A stretch of 64,000 bases of DNA from an uncultured Bradyrhizobium sp. (GTDB taxonomy: Bacteria > Pseudomonadota > Alphaproteobacteria > Rhizobiales > Xanthobacteraceae), in assembly GCF_936928535.1 (NCBI RefSeq), contig NZ_CAKZHY010000094.1, positions 62,001 through 126,000 on the forward strand, given 5' to 3'. A program made the position numbers and the translations under genes. The notes below the pieces were generated by a model that was not told the DNA's origin, made no database searches, and was given only the letters and a program-made list of their open reading frames with translations. Of this stretch, positions 27,095 to 36,466 are shown one piece after another. How positions within the stretch are numbered: the first letter of the stretch is position 1; every line of letters begins with the position of its first letter.

Positions 27095-27745
27095 TCAAAA
27101 ATCCAGCCGACCGTAGAGTTCGTCGAATGGCACGCACACATGCTCAAGATAGGCGGACCTCGATTGCAGCCGCTCATACCAGCGCTCAATGTTCGGCAAG
27201 TTCGGGCGCGGAAGGTCGAGATTGAGATAGCGATAAAGAGGGTCCCTATCGGAATATCGGCAAGCGATAGGCGGTCTCCCAGCATGAAAGACCGACCATT
27301 CAACTGACGATCGACATGCTTCAGGCAACGCCAGGTTTGCTCCAGAGCTTTGTCCACCGCAGCCAAATTGCGCTGCGCTTCGGGGGTCCTGTACCAGCCC
27401 CAAAATACGCCAACCAAAAATGCTGGCTGCAACGCGGTTTGGGACCAGTCCATCCATTGATCTGCCTCCGCGCGCTCAGCCGGGTTCGCCGGCCAGAACG
27501 AGGCTTCGGAAGAGTATTTGGCCGCGAGATACCTCAAAATGGCCTGCGACTCCCAAACGATGATGCCAGCGTCATCGATCACTGGAACACGTCCATGAGG
27601 GTTCATGGCCAGGAATTCTGCCGTATCCAGTCCCCCCGAACGAGCCTCCAAGTTCGACATGCTCGTGCGCGATGCCGAGCTCACCGATCAGCCACATCAC
27701 CTTTTGCAAGTTGAACGACGATTTGCGGCCGTAGACGGTGAGCAT
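27095..27745 (-). pseudogene. Glutathione S-transferase, broken by two frameshifts
   Basis: Reading three frames in succession on the minus strand gives a full GST: start MLTVYGRKSSFNLQKVMWL at 27745, then GGSFG; a shift at a run of six G (forward 27632-27637) into GLDTAEFLAMNPHGRVPVIDDAGIIVWESQAIL; and a second shift at about 27240-27260 into LYRYLNLDLPRPNLPNIERWYERL, ending at 27095. The shifts correspond to one extra G in the homopolymer and about one missing base. The local GC is lower than in neighbours. It is either a decaying gene or two sequencing errors; the homopolymer site makes the first shift suspect. The 130 bp upstream hold nothing recognised. Confidence 0.8.
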
Positions 27746-27876
27746 CTGGCGTAGACCTCAATTGGGATAGATATCTTTCGCCCGACGTCGAAGAAGAATG
27801 AAGTGACGACAGAAGCTTCACTCTCTTGTCCGTGCTCCCCGGCTTTAGCACCACCGATCGCCTGCGCCGTTGCCGC

Positions 27877-28416
<540 letters not shown>

Positions 28417-28434
28417 CTGTATCCCATGTTAGTT

Positions 28435-28474
28435 GTCATTCCGGGGCGGCTCGAAGAGCCGAACCCGGAATGAC
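28435..28474. repeat. Short palindromic repeat, family C
   Basis: GTCATTCCGGGG (28435) to CCCGGAATGAC (28474) inverted arms with an inner GGCTCGAAGAGCC hairpin; a minimal version of the element at 21790-21880. It lies just after the trpE(G) stop. Confidence 0.75.
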
Positions 28475-28491
28475 GAGAATGAAACATGCAC

Positions 28492-30657
28492 TCAATTCGT
28501 CCCAGCATCCAGCCGGAACGCATTCTCGACAATCTTCAGCCCCACCTCGTTGCCCAGCGACATCAGCGATTCCGGGTGGAATTGCACGCCGGCGACCGGC
28601 AGGGTCTTGTGTTCCAGCGCCATGGCGACGCCATCCTCGGTGCTGGCGGTAACTGACAACACCTCGGGCATGCTGTCGCGCTCGACGAAGAGCGAATGAT
28701 AGCGGCCGATCACGATCTCGTTCGGCAGATTGCGCATCAGGCGCCCGCCGCGCACCTGCACCCGCGACGGGCGACCGTGGGCGGGGTGGGTGAGCTGGCC
28801 AAGCTCGCCGCCGAAATATTCGCCGATCGCCTGCACGCCTAGGCAGACGCCGAACACCGGCAGCTTGTTCTCCAGCGCCGCGTCGATCGTCTTCTTGATC
28901 GCGAAATCCTCAGGCCGGCCCGGGCCGGGCGACAACACCAGCAAGTCCCACCTCTTCTGCTTGAGCATGTCGAGCGCATGCACATAGCGGACCACGGTGA
29001 CGCTGGCGCCGACCTGGCGGAAGTAATCAGCGAGCATGTGCACGAAGCTGTCATCATGGTCGATCAGCAGGACGCGCTTGCCCGAACCGGTCGCATCCGG
29101 CGCGAAGCTCGATAGCGGCTTCGGCGGATCGCCGCGCAGCGCCTGGAACAACGCCGCGGCCTTGACCTGGCATTCGCGGTCCTCGGCGGCGGGATCGGAG
29201 TCGAACAGGCAGGTGGCGCCGACGCGGACCTCGGCGAGACCGTCCTTCATGCGGATGGTGCGGATGGTGAGGCCGGTGTTGATGCTGCCGTCGAAATTCA
29301 CGGCGCCGATCGCGCCGGCATACCAGCGCCGCGGCGAGCGCTCGTGATCCTCGACGAATTGCATCGCCCACAGTTTTGGCGCGCCCGTCACCGTGACCGC
29401 CCAGGCGTGGGTGAGGAAGGCGTCGAGCGCATCGAAGCCGGGGCGCAACATGCCTTCGACGTGATCGACGGTGTGGAACAGCTTCGAGTAGGTCTCGATC
29501 TGACGCCGCGCCAGCACCTTGATCGTGCCGGGGACGCAGACGCGCGCCTTGTCGTTGCGGTCGACGTCGGTGCACATGTTGAGCTCGAATTCGTCCTTCT
29601 CCGAGTTCAGGAGCTGGCGGATCTGCTCGGCATCACCGATCGCATCGGTGCCGCGTGCGATGGTGCCCGAGATCGGGCAGGTCTCGACGCGGCGTCCGTC
29701 GGAGCGCACGAACATTTCCGGCGAGGCAGAGACGAGGAATTCGCCCTCGCCCAGATTCATCAGCGCGCCATAGGGCGACGGGTTGATCACGCAGAGCCGC
29801 TGGAACACTTCGGCCGGCGAGCGATCGCAGGGCTCGGCGAAGAGCTGGCCCGGCACCGCTTCGAACAGATCGCCGCGGGCAAAGGCCGCGCGCGCGGTCT
29901 CGACGGTCGCCTGATATTCGCCGGGCGCGTGATCGGCAAAACCCTGGCGATCCGTCTTCACATATGGACTCTCGGCCGTCTCGCGCGGCAGGCCTTCAGT
30001 CGATTGGCCCTTCCAGGCGAAATCGTAGGAGAGCACGACGCCGCGCCCGGTGGCGCGGTCATAGGCGAGCAGGCGATCGGGGACGTAGAGCACGATGTCG
30101 CGCTGGTCCTGCTCGCGCGCACGCTTCTGCACGAGGTCCTCGATCTGGAACACGAGGTCGTAGGCGAAGGCGCCGAACAGGCCGAGCAGGCCGTCGTCAT
30201 TGGCAGAGAAGGCGGCAATGATGTCGCGCACCAGCGACATGACACTGGCGCGGCGCGTGCGCTGATCTTCCTCGACCGGCGCGGCGCCACGGATGATGTG
30301 ACCGGCAAGCCTCCTCGTCGTTTTCTCGGAGATCACGACACAGGGCTCGCGCAGGACGTCAGCCAGGAAGGCGATCAACACCTGCCCGCGTTCGTTGAGC
30401 GCTTCGAGCTTGAAATCGACACCAACGGTTTCGAGCTTGAGCGGTGGATCGGAGAAGCCGAGGTCAAAGCTCTCGTAGCGGCCGGGCACGGTCGTGCCCG
30501 AGGACAGCACCACGCCGCGACGGCGGTCGAGCAGACTGACGAGGTCGTCGAGCCTGGAGGCGCCGCCGGTAAACTGTTCGGCCACGCGCGTGATCGCAAG
30601 ACCGCCGCGGGTGACGTAGTCGCTTCTGGGCGGGAGAGCAAAGACTGTCCTGTTCAT
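28492..30657 (-). CDS. trpE(G): Anthranilate synthase, fused TrpE-TrpG
   Basis: 721-residue single-chain anthranilate synthase (chorismate + Gln to anthranilate), first step of tryptophan synthesis. Component I (about 1-505) has the chorismate-binding core: SASPEMFVRSDGRRVETCPISGTIARG and LTHAWAVTVTGAPKLWAM, RRWYAGAIGAVNFDG. Component II (about 525-721) is a class I glutamine amidotransferase with VLLIDHDDSFVHML, nucleophile Cys in VFGVCLGVQAIGEYF, and the His-Glu pair in GVQFHPESLMS. E-G fusions are typical of rhizobia. An upstream leader with tandem Trp codons and an attenuator hairpin indicates transcription attenuation. Confidence 0.96.
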   Translation of the reverse strand: MNRTVFALPPRSDYVTRGGLAITRVAEQFTGGASRLDDLVSLLDRRRGVVLSSGTTVPGRYESFDLGFSDPPLKLETVGVDFKLEALNERGQVLIAFLADVLREPCVVISEKTTRRLAGHIIRGAAPVEEDQRTRRASVMSLVRDIIAAFSANDDGLLGLFGAFAYDLVFQIEDLVQKRAREQDQRDIVLYVPDRLLAYDRATGRGVVLSYDFAWKGQSTEGLPRETAESPYVKTDRQGFADHAPGEYQATVETARAAFARGDLFEAVPGQLFAEPCDRSPAEVFQRLCVINPSPYGALMNLGEGEFLVSASPEMFVRSDGRRVETCPISGTIARGTDAIGDAEQIRQLLNSEKDEFELNMCTDVDRNDKARVCVPGTIKVLARRQIETYSKLFHTVDHVEGMLRPGFDALDAFLTHAWAVTVTGAPKLWAMQFVEDHERSPRRWYAGAIGAVNFDGSINTGLTIRTIRMKDGLAEVRVGATCLFDSDPAAEDRECQVKAAALFQALRGDPPKPLSSFAPDATGSGKRVLLIDHDDSFVHMLADYFRQVGASVTVVRYVHALDMLKQKRWDLLVLSPGPGRPEDFAIKKTIDAALENKLPVFGVCLGVQAIGEYFGGELGQLTHPAHGRPSRVQVRGGRLMRNLPNEIVIGRYHSLFVERDSMPEVLSVTASTEDGVAMALEHKTLPVAGVQFHPESLMSLGNEVGLKIVENAFRLDAGTN

Positions 30658-30708
30658 GTCGTCCTCTTACGAAACTTGCCGAGGGAACGCCACACAGGAC
30701 AAACGAGA

Positions 30709-30734
30709 AGGCCGCCGCGCTGTGCTGGCGACCT
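30709..30734 (-). terminator. Attenuator hairpin of trpE(G)
   Basis: On the minus strand, AGGTCGCC (30734-30727) pairs with GGCGGCCT (30716-30709) with one G-U wobble, closing a 10-base loop, followed by TCTCGTTTG. It lies between the leader peptide and the trpE(G) start (51 bp before it). The 3' T-tract is weak. An alternative 6-bp hairpin (30767-30782) places the leader stop codon in its loop. Confidence 0.6.
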
Positions 30735-30772
30735 CTGACGATTCTGGGAGAATAAATCGCACCGGCCACCTC

Positions 30773-30820
30773 TTAGGAGGTGCGCCACCAACGACGGGAT
30801 GGGCGGGCTGCGGTGCTCAT
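30773..30820 (-). CDS. trpL: trp leader peptide (two tandem Trp codons)
   Basis: 15-codon ORF MSTAARPSRRWWRTS ending in TAA, 115 bp upstream of trpE(G) on the same strand. Two adjacent TGG codons (30785-30790) near the end are the hallmark of a ribosome-stalling leader peptide. Arrest at them when tryptophan is scarce would favour an antiterminator. Rhizobial trpE(G) genes are known to be controlled by attenuation. An in-frame ATG at 30838 would give a 21-residue version. Too short for ordinary gene calling. Confidence 0.8.
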   Translation of the reverse strand: MSTAARPSRRWWRTS

Positions 30821-30911
30821 GGGCCGGATACTCACCATGGCCCGGGGGCGGCGTCAAGGGTGGCTGCGGCGCCCTTGGTCGCCAAAAATGAGGTAAAAAA
30901 CCTCCAGCTGA

Positions 30912-32114
30912 TCATGCCTGGGCGGGCATGCTGTCACGACCCGCGGCCGCCTCCGTGGCATGACGCTCGATTTCGGCTCGCGTGACCGTGAGCACGGCTC
31001 TGCGATCAGGCCCAACAAGATTGGCGCAGTCGCGCAAGGTCTCAACCATGACGCCGGTCTTTCCGGTCACCGCGTACCAGGTCGCTCGATCATCGCTTAC
31101 AGCCAACGCCGTAATCATCGCGGCCGGATCGAGACCTGAGTTTCGCAGCAACAAATCGATAGCTTCGGCTGCCAGGTTTTGTTCTGCGACTCTCGAGAAA
31201 TTCCCGATGGTGTCAGCCGTCACAACGGATAATCGCGCACCCACCAGTGACGGCGGAAGGCTCTTCAAGATTTCGTGCATCTCCGCAGGCTTAGGGTTCT
31301 GACTGCCGGGACCATATTCATAGAGTTGTCCACCCTGCCCCTCGCAAACGCATACGCGTGCGCCTTTGTCGGTTTTGACCTCGAAGGCAATGGGTCGTTG
31401 CGCCTCGACATCCGGAATGCTTCCCTGAATGACCAGGAGCTTGAGCTCAGGCTCCGGCGCCACCGCCCCGCACGCCGCGGCGGCCGTAATTTGCGCGCGG
31501 TCCGTCATCTGGAAGCGTGTCTTGCGAACGCTTCGCCAGATCTGGCGTTGCAACCAATATGGGTGAAGTTGCGCAAGCCGCTCGATTTCGGAAGCGTATT
31601 GGTCCCGTGCCGCTGCTTGCAACTCCGGCCAGCTCGCAATCCATTGGGCGGCGAGTTGCGTTATTGGCCGCTGTTCATTTGCCTGATAGAAGCGGTTGTC
31701 GAGCGTGTTGAGCGCCGCGGCGCGCTCGGTGAAACCATTCTGCCTTGCAGCCTCGCCGGGATTTTCTTCCACCCACGTGATCATCTCCTGCAAGATCTGA
31801 TGTTGCGCGCTCGCTCCCATGGCCTTTAGTGCCGCGAGCGCATCGGCTGACGTCGTCGAAAGCCTCGCGACGCCAGTGTTGCCGATGAACTGGCTATGGC
31901 CGCCATTCTCGACTTGAGCGAGATAGTAGTCGGCGTGATAGGCCTGCATCGCCACTTCAGGCAATTCGTCTCGGGTGTAGGCGCCGGTACGTTGGATTTC
32001 GTTGACGTAGTCGACCACGGCGCCGGTGAGATAGTAGGCCTTCCGGGGATCCTCAGCCGCTTCCAGCGCATTGCGAGGTACGACAACCGTCGTCAAGCGG
32101 CCACCCACGAACAT
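30912..32114 (-). CDS. DMP19 (DUF4375) domain protein
   Basis: 400 residues. The N-terminal half carries the DMP19/DUF4375 signature (VAMQAYHADYYLAQVENGGHSQFIGN at about 55-80, key residues Y.A...L..QV.NGG..Q...N). DMP19 of Neisseria is described as a DNA mimic that blocks a repressor. The C-terminal half (about 200-400) has a different character (LKLLVIQGSIPDVEAQRPIAFEV and DDRATWYAVTGKTGVMVETLRD) and is not recognised. No signal peptide or membrane segment. Perfect SD GGAGG six bases before ATG, immediately preceded by a 14-bp-arm palindrome. GC is lower than neighbours, suggesting an accessory gene. Confidence 0.75.
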   Translation of the reverse strand: MFVGGRLTTVVVPRNALEAAEDPRKAYYLTGAVVDYVNEIQRTGAYTRDELPEVAMQAYHADYYLAQVENGGHSQFIGNTGVARLSTTSADALAALKAMGASAQHQILQEMITWVEENPGEAARQNGFTERAAALNTLDNRFYQANEQRPITQLAAQWIASWPELQAAARDQYASEIERLAQLHPYWLQRQIWRSVRKTRFQMTDRAQITAAAACGAVAPEPELKLLVIQGSIPDVEAQRPIAFEVKTDKGARVCVCEGQGGQLYEYGPGSQNPKPAEMHEILKSLPPSLVGARLSVVTADTIGNFSRVAEQNLAAEAIDLLLRNSGLDPAAMITALAVSDDRATWYAVTGKTGVMVETLRDCANLVGPDRRAVLTVTRAEIERHATEAAAGRDSMPAQA

Positions 32115-32125
32115 CGCGCACCTCC

Positions 32126-32156
32126 GTAGTCGTATGGCGATCCGCCATACGACTAC
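32126..32156. promoter_or_regulatory. Perfect 14-bp-arm palindrome next to the SD of the DMP19 gene
   Basis: Arms GTAGTCGTATGGCG (32126-32139) and CGCCATACGACTAC (32143-32156) around ATC. The SD GGAGG (32121-32125) directly abuts the palindrome on the gene's strand. It could be an operator dyad or an mRNA hairpin in the leader of the DMP19 gene. No other copy was noticed in the window. Confidence 0.7.
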
Positions 32157-32233
32157 AGCCTATGATTGCGCGAAATCGGTTTCAATAGCGACGCAGCAGA
32201 AGCGTTGATCAAGAGCGCGCCGCTTTCGAAGCC

Positions 32234-32908
32234 CTACCCCAGATGCTTCCTGAAGAACTCCGTCGCCCGGCCCCAGGCGAGCTCGGCGGCTTCGCGGTCG
32301 TGCACGGCCTGGCGCTGCTCGTTGACGAAGGCGTGCTCGGCGTCATAGCGGAACAGCTCTAGCGACTTGCCGGCCGCCTTCATCGCCTTCTCGAAGCCGT
32401 TGACCAGATCGGGCGTGCACCAATCGTCCTTGTTGGCGAAATGGGCCTGCAGCGGGATCTTGACGTCGGAAGGCTTGGCCGCCTGCTCCGGCGGGATGCC
32501 GTAGAACACGACGCCGGCGGCGAGCTCCGGCACGTGCACCGCGCCGATGATGGTGACGGCGCCGCCGAGGCAGAAGCCGGTCAGCCCGACCTTGGCGCCG
32601 TTGCGCGACAGATATTGCGTAGCCCCGCGCACGGTTTGCGTGGTGGCGTCCATGAAGTCGAGTGAGTTCATCTCTTTGCCGGCCGCGTCCGTGTCGTGAT
32701 ACGGCACCACCTTGCCCTTGTAGAGATCGGGCGCCAGCGCATCGAAGCCGGCGAGCGCGAAGCGGTCGCACAGGCCCTTGATCTGGTCCGACAGGCCCCA
32801 CCATTCCTGGATCACGACCACGCCCGGCGCATTGCCGCGGGCGGCATTGGCGAGATAGCCCGAGGCGTCCTTGCCGTCCGGACGCTTGAAAGTGATGCTG
32901 GTTCCCAT
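32234..32908 (-). CDS. Dienelactone hydrolase family protein
   Basis: 224-residue alpha/beta hydrolase. Nucleophile Cys in GFCLGG (about residue 120), Asp in ANKDDWCTP (about 168) and His in YDAEHAFVN (about 200) form the Cys-Asp-His triad of dienelactone hydrolases. VVVIQEWWGL near residue 33 holds the oxyanion-hole and substrate Trp/Glu motif, and ADRFA.AGFDALAPDLYKG is typical. Such enzymes hydrolyse dienelactones in chlorocatechol degradation, but many act on other lactones. The open frame reaches 33181, but ATG 32908 has the SD GGAGGA and fits the family. Downstream of the fbc terminator, so a separate transcript. Confidence 0.92.
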   Translation of the reverse strand: MGTSITFKRPDGKDASGYLANAARGNAPGVVVIQEWWGLSDQIKGLCDRFALAGFDALAPDLYKGKVVPYHDTDAAGKEMNSLDFMDATTQTVRGATQYLSRNGAKVGLTGFCLGGAVTIIGAVHVPELAAGVVFYGIPPEQAAKPSDVKIPLQAHFANKDDWCTPDLVNGFEKAMKAAGKSLELFRYDAEHAFVNEQRQAVHDREAAELAWGRATEFFRKHLG

Positions 32909-33006
32909 GGTGATCCTCCGACGGGTTCTGGGGAGCGGTTGGCGGCATTTTGGCGGCTGCCCGCGCGATAGGCAATCGCGCCGGACAACACACGCGCGTG
33001 TCCAAC

Positions 33007-33030
33007 AAAAAAGCCCCCTTGCGGGGGCTT
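33007..33030 (-). terminator. Intrinsic terminator of fbcFH
   Basis: AAGCCCCC (33011-33018) and GGGGGCTT (33023-33030) around TTGC, with a run of six A on the plus strand (33007-33012), i.e. a T-tract on the transcribed minus-strand message. It lies 27 bp after the fbcH stop. Confidence 0.9.
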
Positions 33031-33057
33031 CTTCGTTCTCGTTTCGCGTCAGGTCAC

Positions 33058-35118
33058 TCAGTGCGAGTCGGCCCAGACCTTCTTCTTGGTGAAATACATC
33101 AGGAACGCGAAGATGATCAGGAAGATGAAGACCTGGAAGCCGAGGCGCTTGCGCGCCTCCATGTGCGGCTCGGCGGTCCACATCAGGAACGTGGTGACGT
33201 CGTGAGCGTACTGCGCGACGGTGGCCGGCGAGCCGTCGTCATAGGTCACCTGGCCGTCGCTGAGCGGCTTCGGCATCTTGATGGCGTGGCCGGGGAAGTA
33301 CTTGTTGTAGTACGTCCCCTCCGGGACCGTGACGCCCTCCGGCGGCTTCTCTTCAAAGCCCTGGAGGATCGCGTCGACATAGTTCGGGCCCTGCTCTTGG
33401 AACTGGGTGAAGAAGTCGAAGATGAACTGCGGAAACCCGCGCTCATAGGACCGCGCCTTGGTGATCAGCGAGAGGTCCGGTGGCGCTTTGCCGCCGTTCG
33501 CCGCGGCCGCCGCCTGCTCGTTGGCGAACGGTGACGGGAAGTAATCCGCGGTGCGGCCCGGACGCTCGAACATGTCGCCCGCGTCGTTCGGACCGTCCTT
33601 GATCTTGTAGTCGGCCGCGAAGGCAGCCGCCTGTGCGACCGAGTAGCCCGGCCCGCCGGCGTCGGCGAGGTTACGGAACGCGATGTAGTTCAGGCTGTGG
33701 CAGTTCGAGCAGACTTCCTTGTAGACCTTCAGGCCACGCTGGAGCGAGCCACGGTCAAACTTGCCGAATGGGCCGGAGAACGACCACTTGTTCGACGGAG
33801 GCTTCAGATCGCCCTCGGCGCGAGCATCCTGCAAGGTGCCGACGAACAGCGCACCGGCAGCAACGAGCGCAACCGCGATCGAGGCAACGGCCTTGCCGCT
33901 CTTGGCGAGGATCGCCTCCGAGATCGAGTTCGGCACCGGCCGCGGCTTCTCGATACGCGACAACAGCGGCAGCACGATCAGGAAGTAGGCGAAGTAGCAG
34001 ACCGTCAGGACCCGGCCGGCGATCACGTAAATGCCTTCCGGCGGCTGCGCGCCGAGATAGCCGAGCAGGATGCAGACCGCGACGAAGATCCAGAAGAACT
34101 GCTTGGCCAGCGGACGGTACTTCGACGACCTCGTCTTGGCGGCATCGAGCCAGGGCAGGAAGCACAGGATGATGATCGCCGAGAACATGCCGATCACGCC
34201 CGCGAGCTTGTTCGGGATCGAACGCAGGATCGCGTAGAACGGCAGGTAATACCATTCCGGCACGATGTGTGGCGGCGTCACGCCCGGGTTCGCCGGTATG
34301 TAGTTGTCGGCATCGCCCAGATAGTTCGGCATGTAGAAGATGAACCAGGCGTAGAGCAGCAGGAAGCAGGCAACGCCGAAGCCGTCCTTGATCGTCGCGT
34401 GCGGCGTGAACGGCACGGTGTCCTTTTCGGACTTCGGCTCGACGCCGTCGGGGTTGTTCTGGCCGGCAACGTGCAGCGCCCAGACGTGAAGCACGACGAC
34501 GCCCGCGATCAGGAACGGCAGCAGATAGTGCAGCGAGAAGAACCGGTTCAGCGTCGGATTGCCGACCGAATAACCGCCCCACAGCAGCGTCACGATGCTC
34601 TCGCCGACATAGGGAATGGCGGAGAACAGATTGGTGATGACGGTGGCGCCCCAGAAGCTCATCTGGCCCCAGGGAAGCACGTAGCCCATGAAGCCCGTCG
34701 CCATCATCAGGAGGTAGATGATGACGCCGAGGATCCAGAGCACCTCGCGCGGCTCCTTGTAGGAGCCGTAATAGAGGCCGCGCAGCATGTGGACGTAGAC
34801 CGCGAAGAAGAACATCGACGCGCCGCAGGCATGCATGTTGCGCAGCAGCCAGCCATAATTCACGTCACGAACGAGCAGTTCGACCGACTTGAAGGCGAGA
34901 TCGGCATGCGGCGTGTAGTGCATCGCCAGGATCACGCCGGTCAGGATCTGCATCCCCAGCATGAAGGACAGGATGGCGCCGAAGGTCCACCAGTAGTTCA
35001 GGTTGCGCGGGGTGGGATAGACGACGAAGGAGGAATGGACGAGACCCATGATCGGCAGGCGCCGCTCGATCCATTGCAGTGCCGGATTGCTCGGCTGGTA
35101 GTCGGATGGTCCGCTCAT
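33058..35118 (-). CDS. fbcH: Fused cytochrome b / cytochrome c1 precursor of the bc1 complex
   Basis: 686-residue polyprotein. Cytochrome b part (about 1-405) has multiple helices, the heme ligands in [16 protein letters not shown] and [18 protein letters not shown], and the Qo-site PEWY ([15 protein letters not shown]). A signal-like segment follows ([17 protein letters not shown], cleavage probably after DARA near 432), then cytochrome c1 with heme motif CSNCHS near residue 473, the KAPPDLSL segment, and a C-terminal membrane anchor ([20 protein letters not shown]). In B. japonicum the fbcH product is cut into separate cytochromes b and c1. Follows the Rieske gene by 60 bp; respiratory quinol:cytochrome c oxidoreductase, inner membrane. 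Confidence 0.97.
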   Translation of the reverse strand: MSGPSDYQPSNPALQWIERRLPIMGLVHSSFVVYPTPRNLNYWWTFGAILSFMLGMQILTGVILAMHYTPHADLAFKSVELLVRDVNYGWLLRNMHACGASMFFFAVYVHMLRGLYYGSYKEPREVLWILGVIIYLLMMATGFMGYVLPWGQMSFWGATVITNLFSAIPYVGESIVTLLWGGYSVGNPTLNRFFSLHYLLPFLIAGVVVLHVWALHVAGQNNPDGVEPKSEKDTVPFTPHATIKDGFGVACFLLLYAWFIFYMPNYLGDADNYIPANPGVTPPHIVPEWYYLPFYAILRSIPNKLAGVIGMFSAIIILCFLPWLDAAKTRSSKYRPLAKQFFWIFVAVCILLGYLGAQPPEGIYVIAGRVLTVCYFAYFLIVLPLLSRIEKPRPVPNSISEAILAKSGKAVASIAVALVAAGALFVGTLQDARAEGDLKPPSNKWSFSGPFGKFDRGSLQRGLKVYKEVCSNCHSLNYIAFRNLADAGGPGYSVAQAAAFAADYKIKDGPNDAGDMFERPGRTADYFPSPFANEQAAAAANGGKAPPDLSLITKARSYERGFPQFIFDFFTQFQEQGPNYVDAILQGFEEKPPEGVTVPEGTYYNKYFPGHAIKMPKPLSDGQVTYDDGSPATVAQYAHDVTTFLMWTAEPHMEARKRLGFQVFIFLIIFAFLMYFTKKKVWADSH

Positions 35119-35178
35119 GATGCGATCCTGGAAATAATACGACGTGACGGTTCGAGGCTTCGGACGCGGGTCCGAAGC

Positions 35179-35709
35179 TCAGCCGATCTGGATTTTGGTG
35201 TCGGAAACGAAAGTGTACGGCGGCACGGCCAGGTTCGCGGGCGCGGGCCCCTGGCGGATGCGGCCGGACGAATCGTACTGCGAACCATGGCAGGGGCAGA
35301 AGAACCCGTCGTAATTGCCTTCATGGGCGATCGGGATGCAGCCGAGATGGGTGCAGATGCCGATCACGACCAGCCACTGATCATGGCCGGACTTGACCCG
35401 GGCCTCGTCGGACTGCGGATCGGGCAGGCTCGCCACGGGAACGGCGCGCGCCTCGTCGATCTGCTTCTTGGTGCGGTGGCTGATGTAGATCGGCTTGCCG
35501 CGCCAGAACACCTTGATGTCCTGCCCCTCGGCAACCGGGCTCAGATCGACCTCGATCGGCGCACCAGCGGCGATGGTCGAGGCGTCCGGATTCATCTGGG
35601 AGATAAAGGGCCAGAGCGCGGCCGCGCCCCCTACTGCTGCAGCTGCCCCCGTTGCAACGAATAAGAAATCACGGCGTGTCGGATGGTCCGCCGAAGACGC
35701 TGTCGTCAC
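35179..35709 (-). CDS. fbcF: Ubiquinol-cytochrome c reductase Rieske iron-sulfur subunit
   Basis: 176 residues. A Tat signal-anchor ([20 protein letters not shown], residues 11-30) is followed by the Rieske domain with cluster motifs CTHLGC (about 117-122) and CPCHGS (about 136-141). The two Cys and two His bind 2Fe-2S, and the extra Cys pair forms the stabilising disulfide. It transfers electrons from quinol to cytochrome c1. First gene of the fbcFH operon. The 279-bp upstream gap to trmL (divergent) must hold the promoter; no box was recognised. Confidence 0.97.
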   Translation of the reverse strand: MTTASSADHPTRRDFLFVATGAAAAVGGAAALWPFISQMNPDASTIAAGAPIEVDLSPVAEGQDIKVFWRGKPIYISHRTKKQIDEARAVPVASLPDPQSDEARVKSGHDQWLVVIGICTHLGCIPIAHEGNYDGFFCPCHGSQYDSSGRIRQGPAPANLAVPPYTFVSDTKIQIG

Positions 35710-35988
35710 GATTCCAACCCTTTCTTCTTATGCACCCGGTGGAACCGCTCCAGGGGCCCCCAAGGTCCCCGGAACAGTGCTGCCGGCGCCCGCGGCCCCC
35801 CGCGGCGGCAGAACTTGGCGTGTCCTCGCCAAAACAAGGCGAAAACAGCAGTCCAGAATCGTTCTATTGGCACCCTTGCAGGGCAAGCGCAAGCCCGCTA
35901 ACGGCGCGGGAGCGTGCAATGCACGAATTCCCGCGCTAGCGATGTTTTATTGAGACAATTCCGTCCCTGTCGAAGCCGTCCACCGCCC

Positions 35989-36447
35989 ATGCAGATCGCA
36001 CTTTTCCAGCCCGACATTCCCCAGAACACCGGCACGATTCTCCGCCTTTGCGCCTGCCTGGGGATGTCAGCCCATATCATCGAGCCGGCCGGCTTCCCGG
36101 TCTCCGACCGGCATTTCCGCCGGGCGGGAATGGATTACCTCGACCATGTCAGCATCATCAGGCATGACTCCTGGGCCAAATTCGAGGAATGGCGGGTGGC
36201 ACATGGCTACCGCCTGCTGCTGTTCACCACCAAAGGCGCCACCGACTACCGCGATTTCCGTTACCAGACGTCGGACATCCTGCTATTCGGACGCGAGAGC
36301 GCCGGCGTCACCGACGCGGTGGTCGAGGCCGCCGATGCGCGGCTGGTGATTCCGATCGCGCCCGGGCTGCGGTCGCTCAATGTCGCCATGACCGCGGCGA
36401 TGGCCGCAGGCGAAGCGCTCCGGCAGGTCCGGAACCCGCACGATTGA
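35989..36447 (+). CDS. trmL: tRNA (cytidine(34)-2'-O)-methyltransferase
   Basis: 152-residue SPOUT methyltransferase that 2'-O-methylates the wobble base of tRNA-Leu. Family features: IALFQPDIPQNTGTILRLCACLG at the start (N-x-G-x-I/x-R motif 1), LLFGRESAGV (motif 2) near residue 105, and IAPGLRSLNVAMTAAMAAGEALRQ (motif 3, trefoil knot) near 125. Length is typical. The frame extends upstream to 35914, but MQIALFQPDIPQNTG at 35989 is the family start. First gene of a plus-strand run trmL-queE-queD-hemF-HAD with 4-19 bp gaps. Confidence 0.94.
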   Translation: MQIALFQPDIPQNTGTILRLCACLGMSAHIIEPAGFPVSDRHFRRAGMDYLDHVSIIRHDSWAKFEEWRVAHGYRLLLFTTKGATDYRDFRYQTSDILLFGRESAGVTDAVVEAADARLVIPIAPGLRSLNVAMTAAMAAGEALRQVRNPHD

Positions 36448-36466
36448 ATATGACGAGGAGAGACCA

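Noticed and set aside
26773..27300. Continuation of the GST open frame through 26773 on the minus strand
   Set aside because: After about 27250 the frame loses GST character and runs antisense to the GIY-YIG gene; explained by frameshift.
29344..30738. 464-codon plus-strand ORF across trpE(G)
   Set aside because: Antisense shadow; also runs through the trp leader.
33697..35664. 655-codon plus-strand ORF across fbcH/fbcF
   Set aside because: Antisense to the cytochrome genes; no family match.
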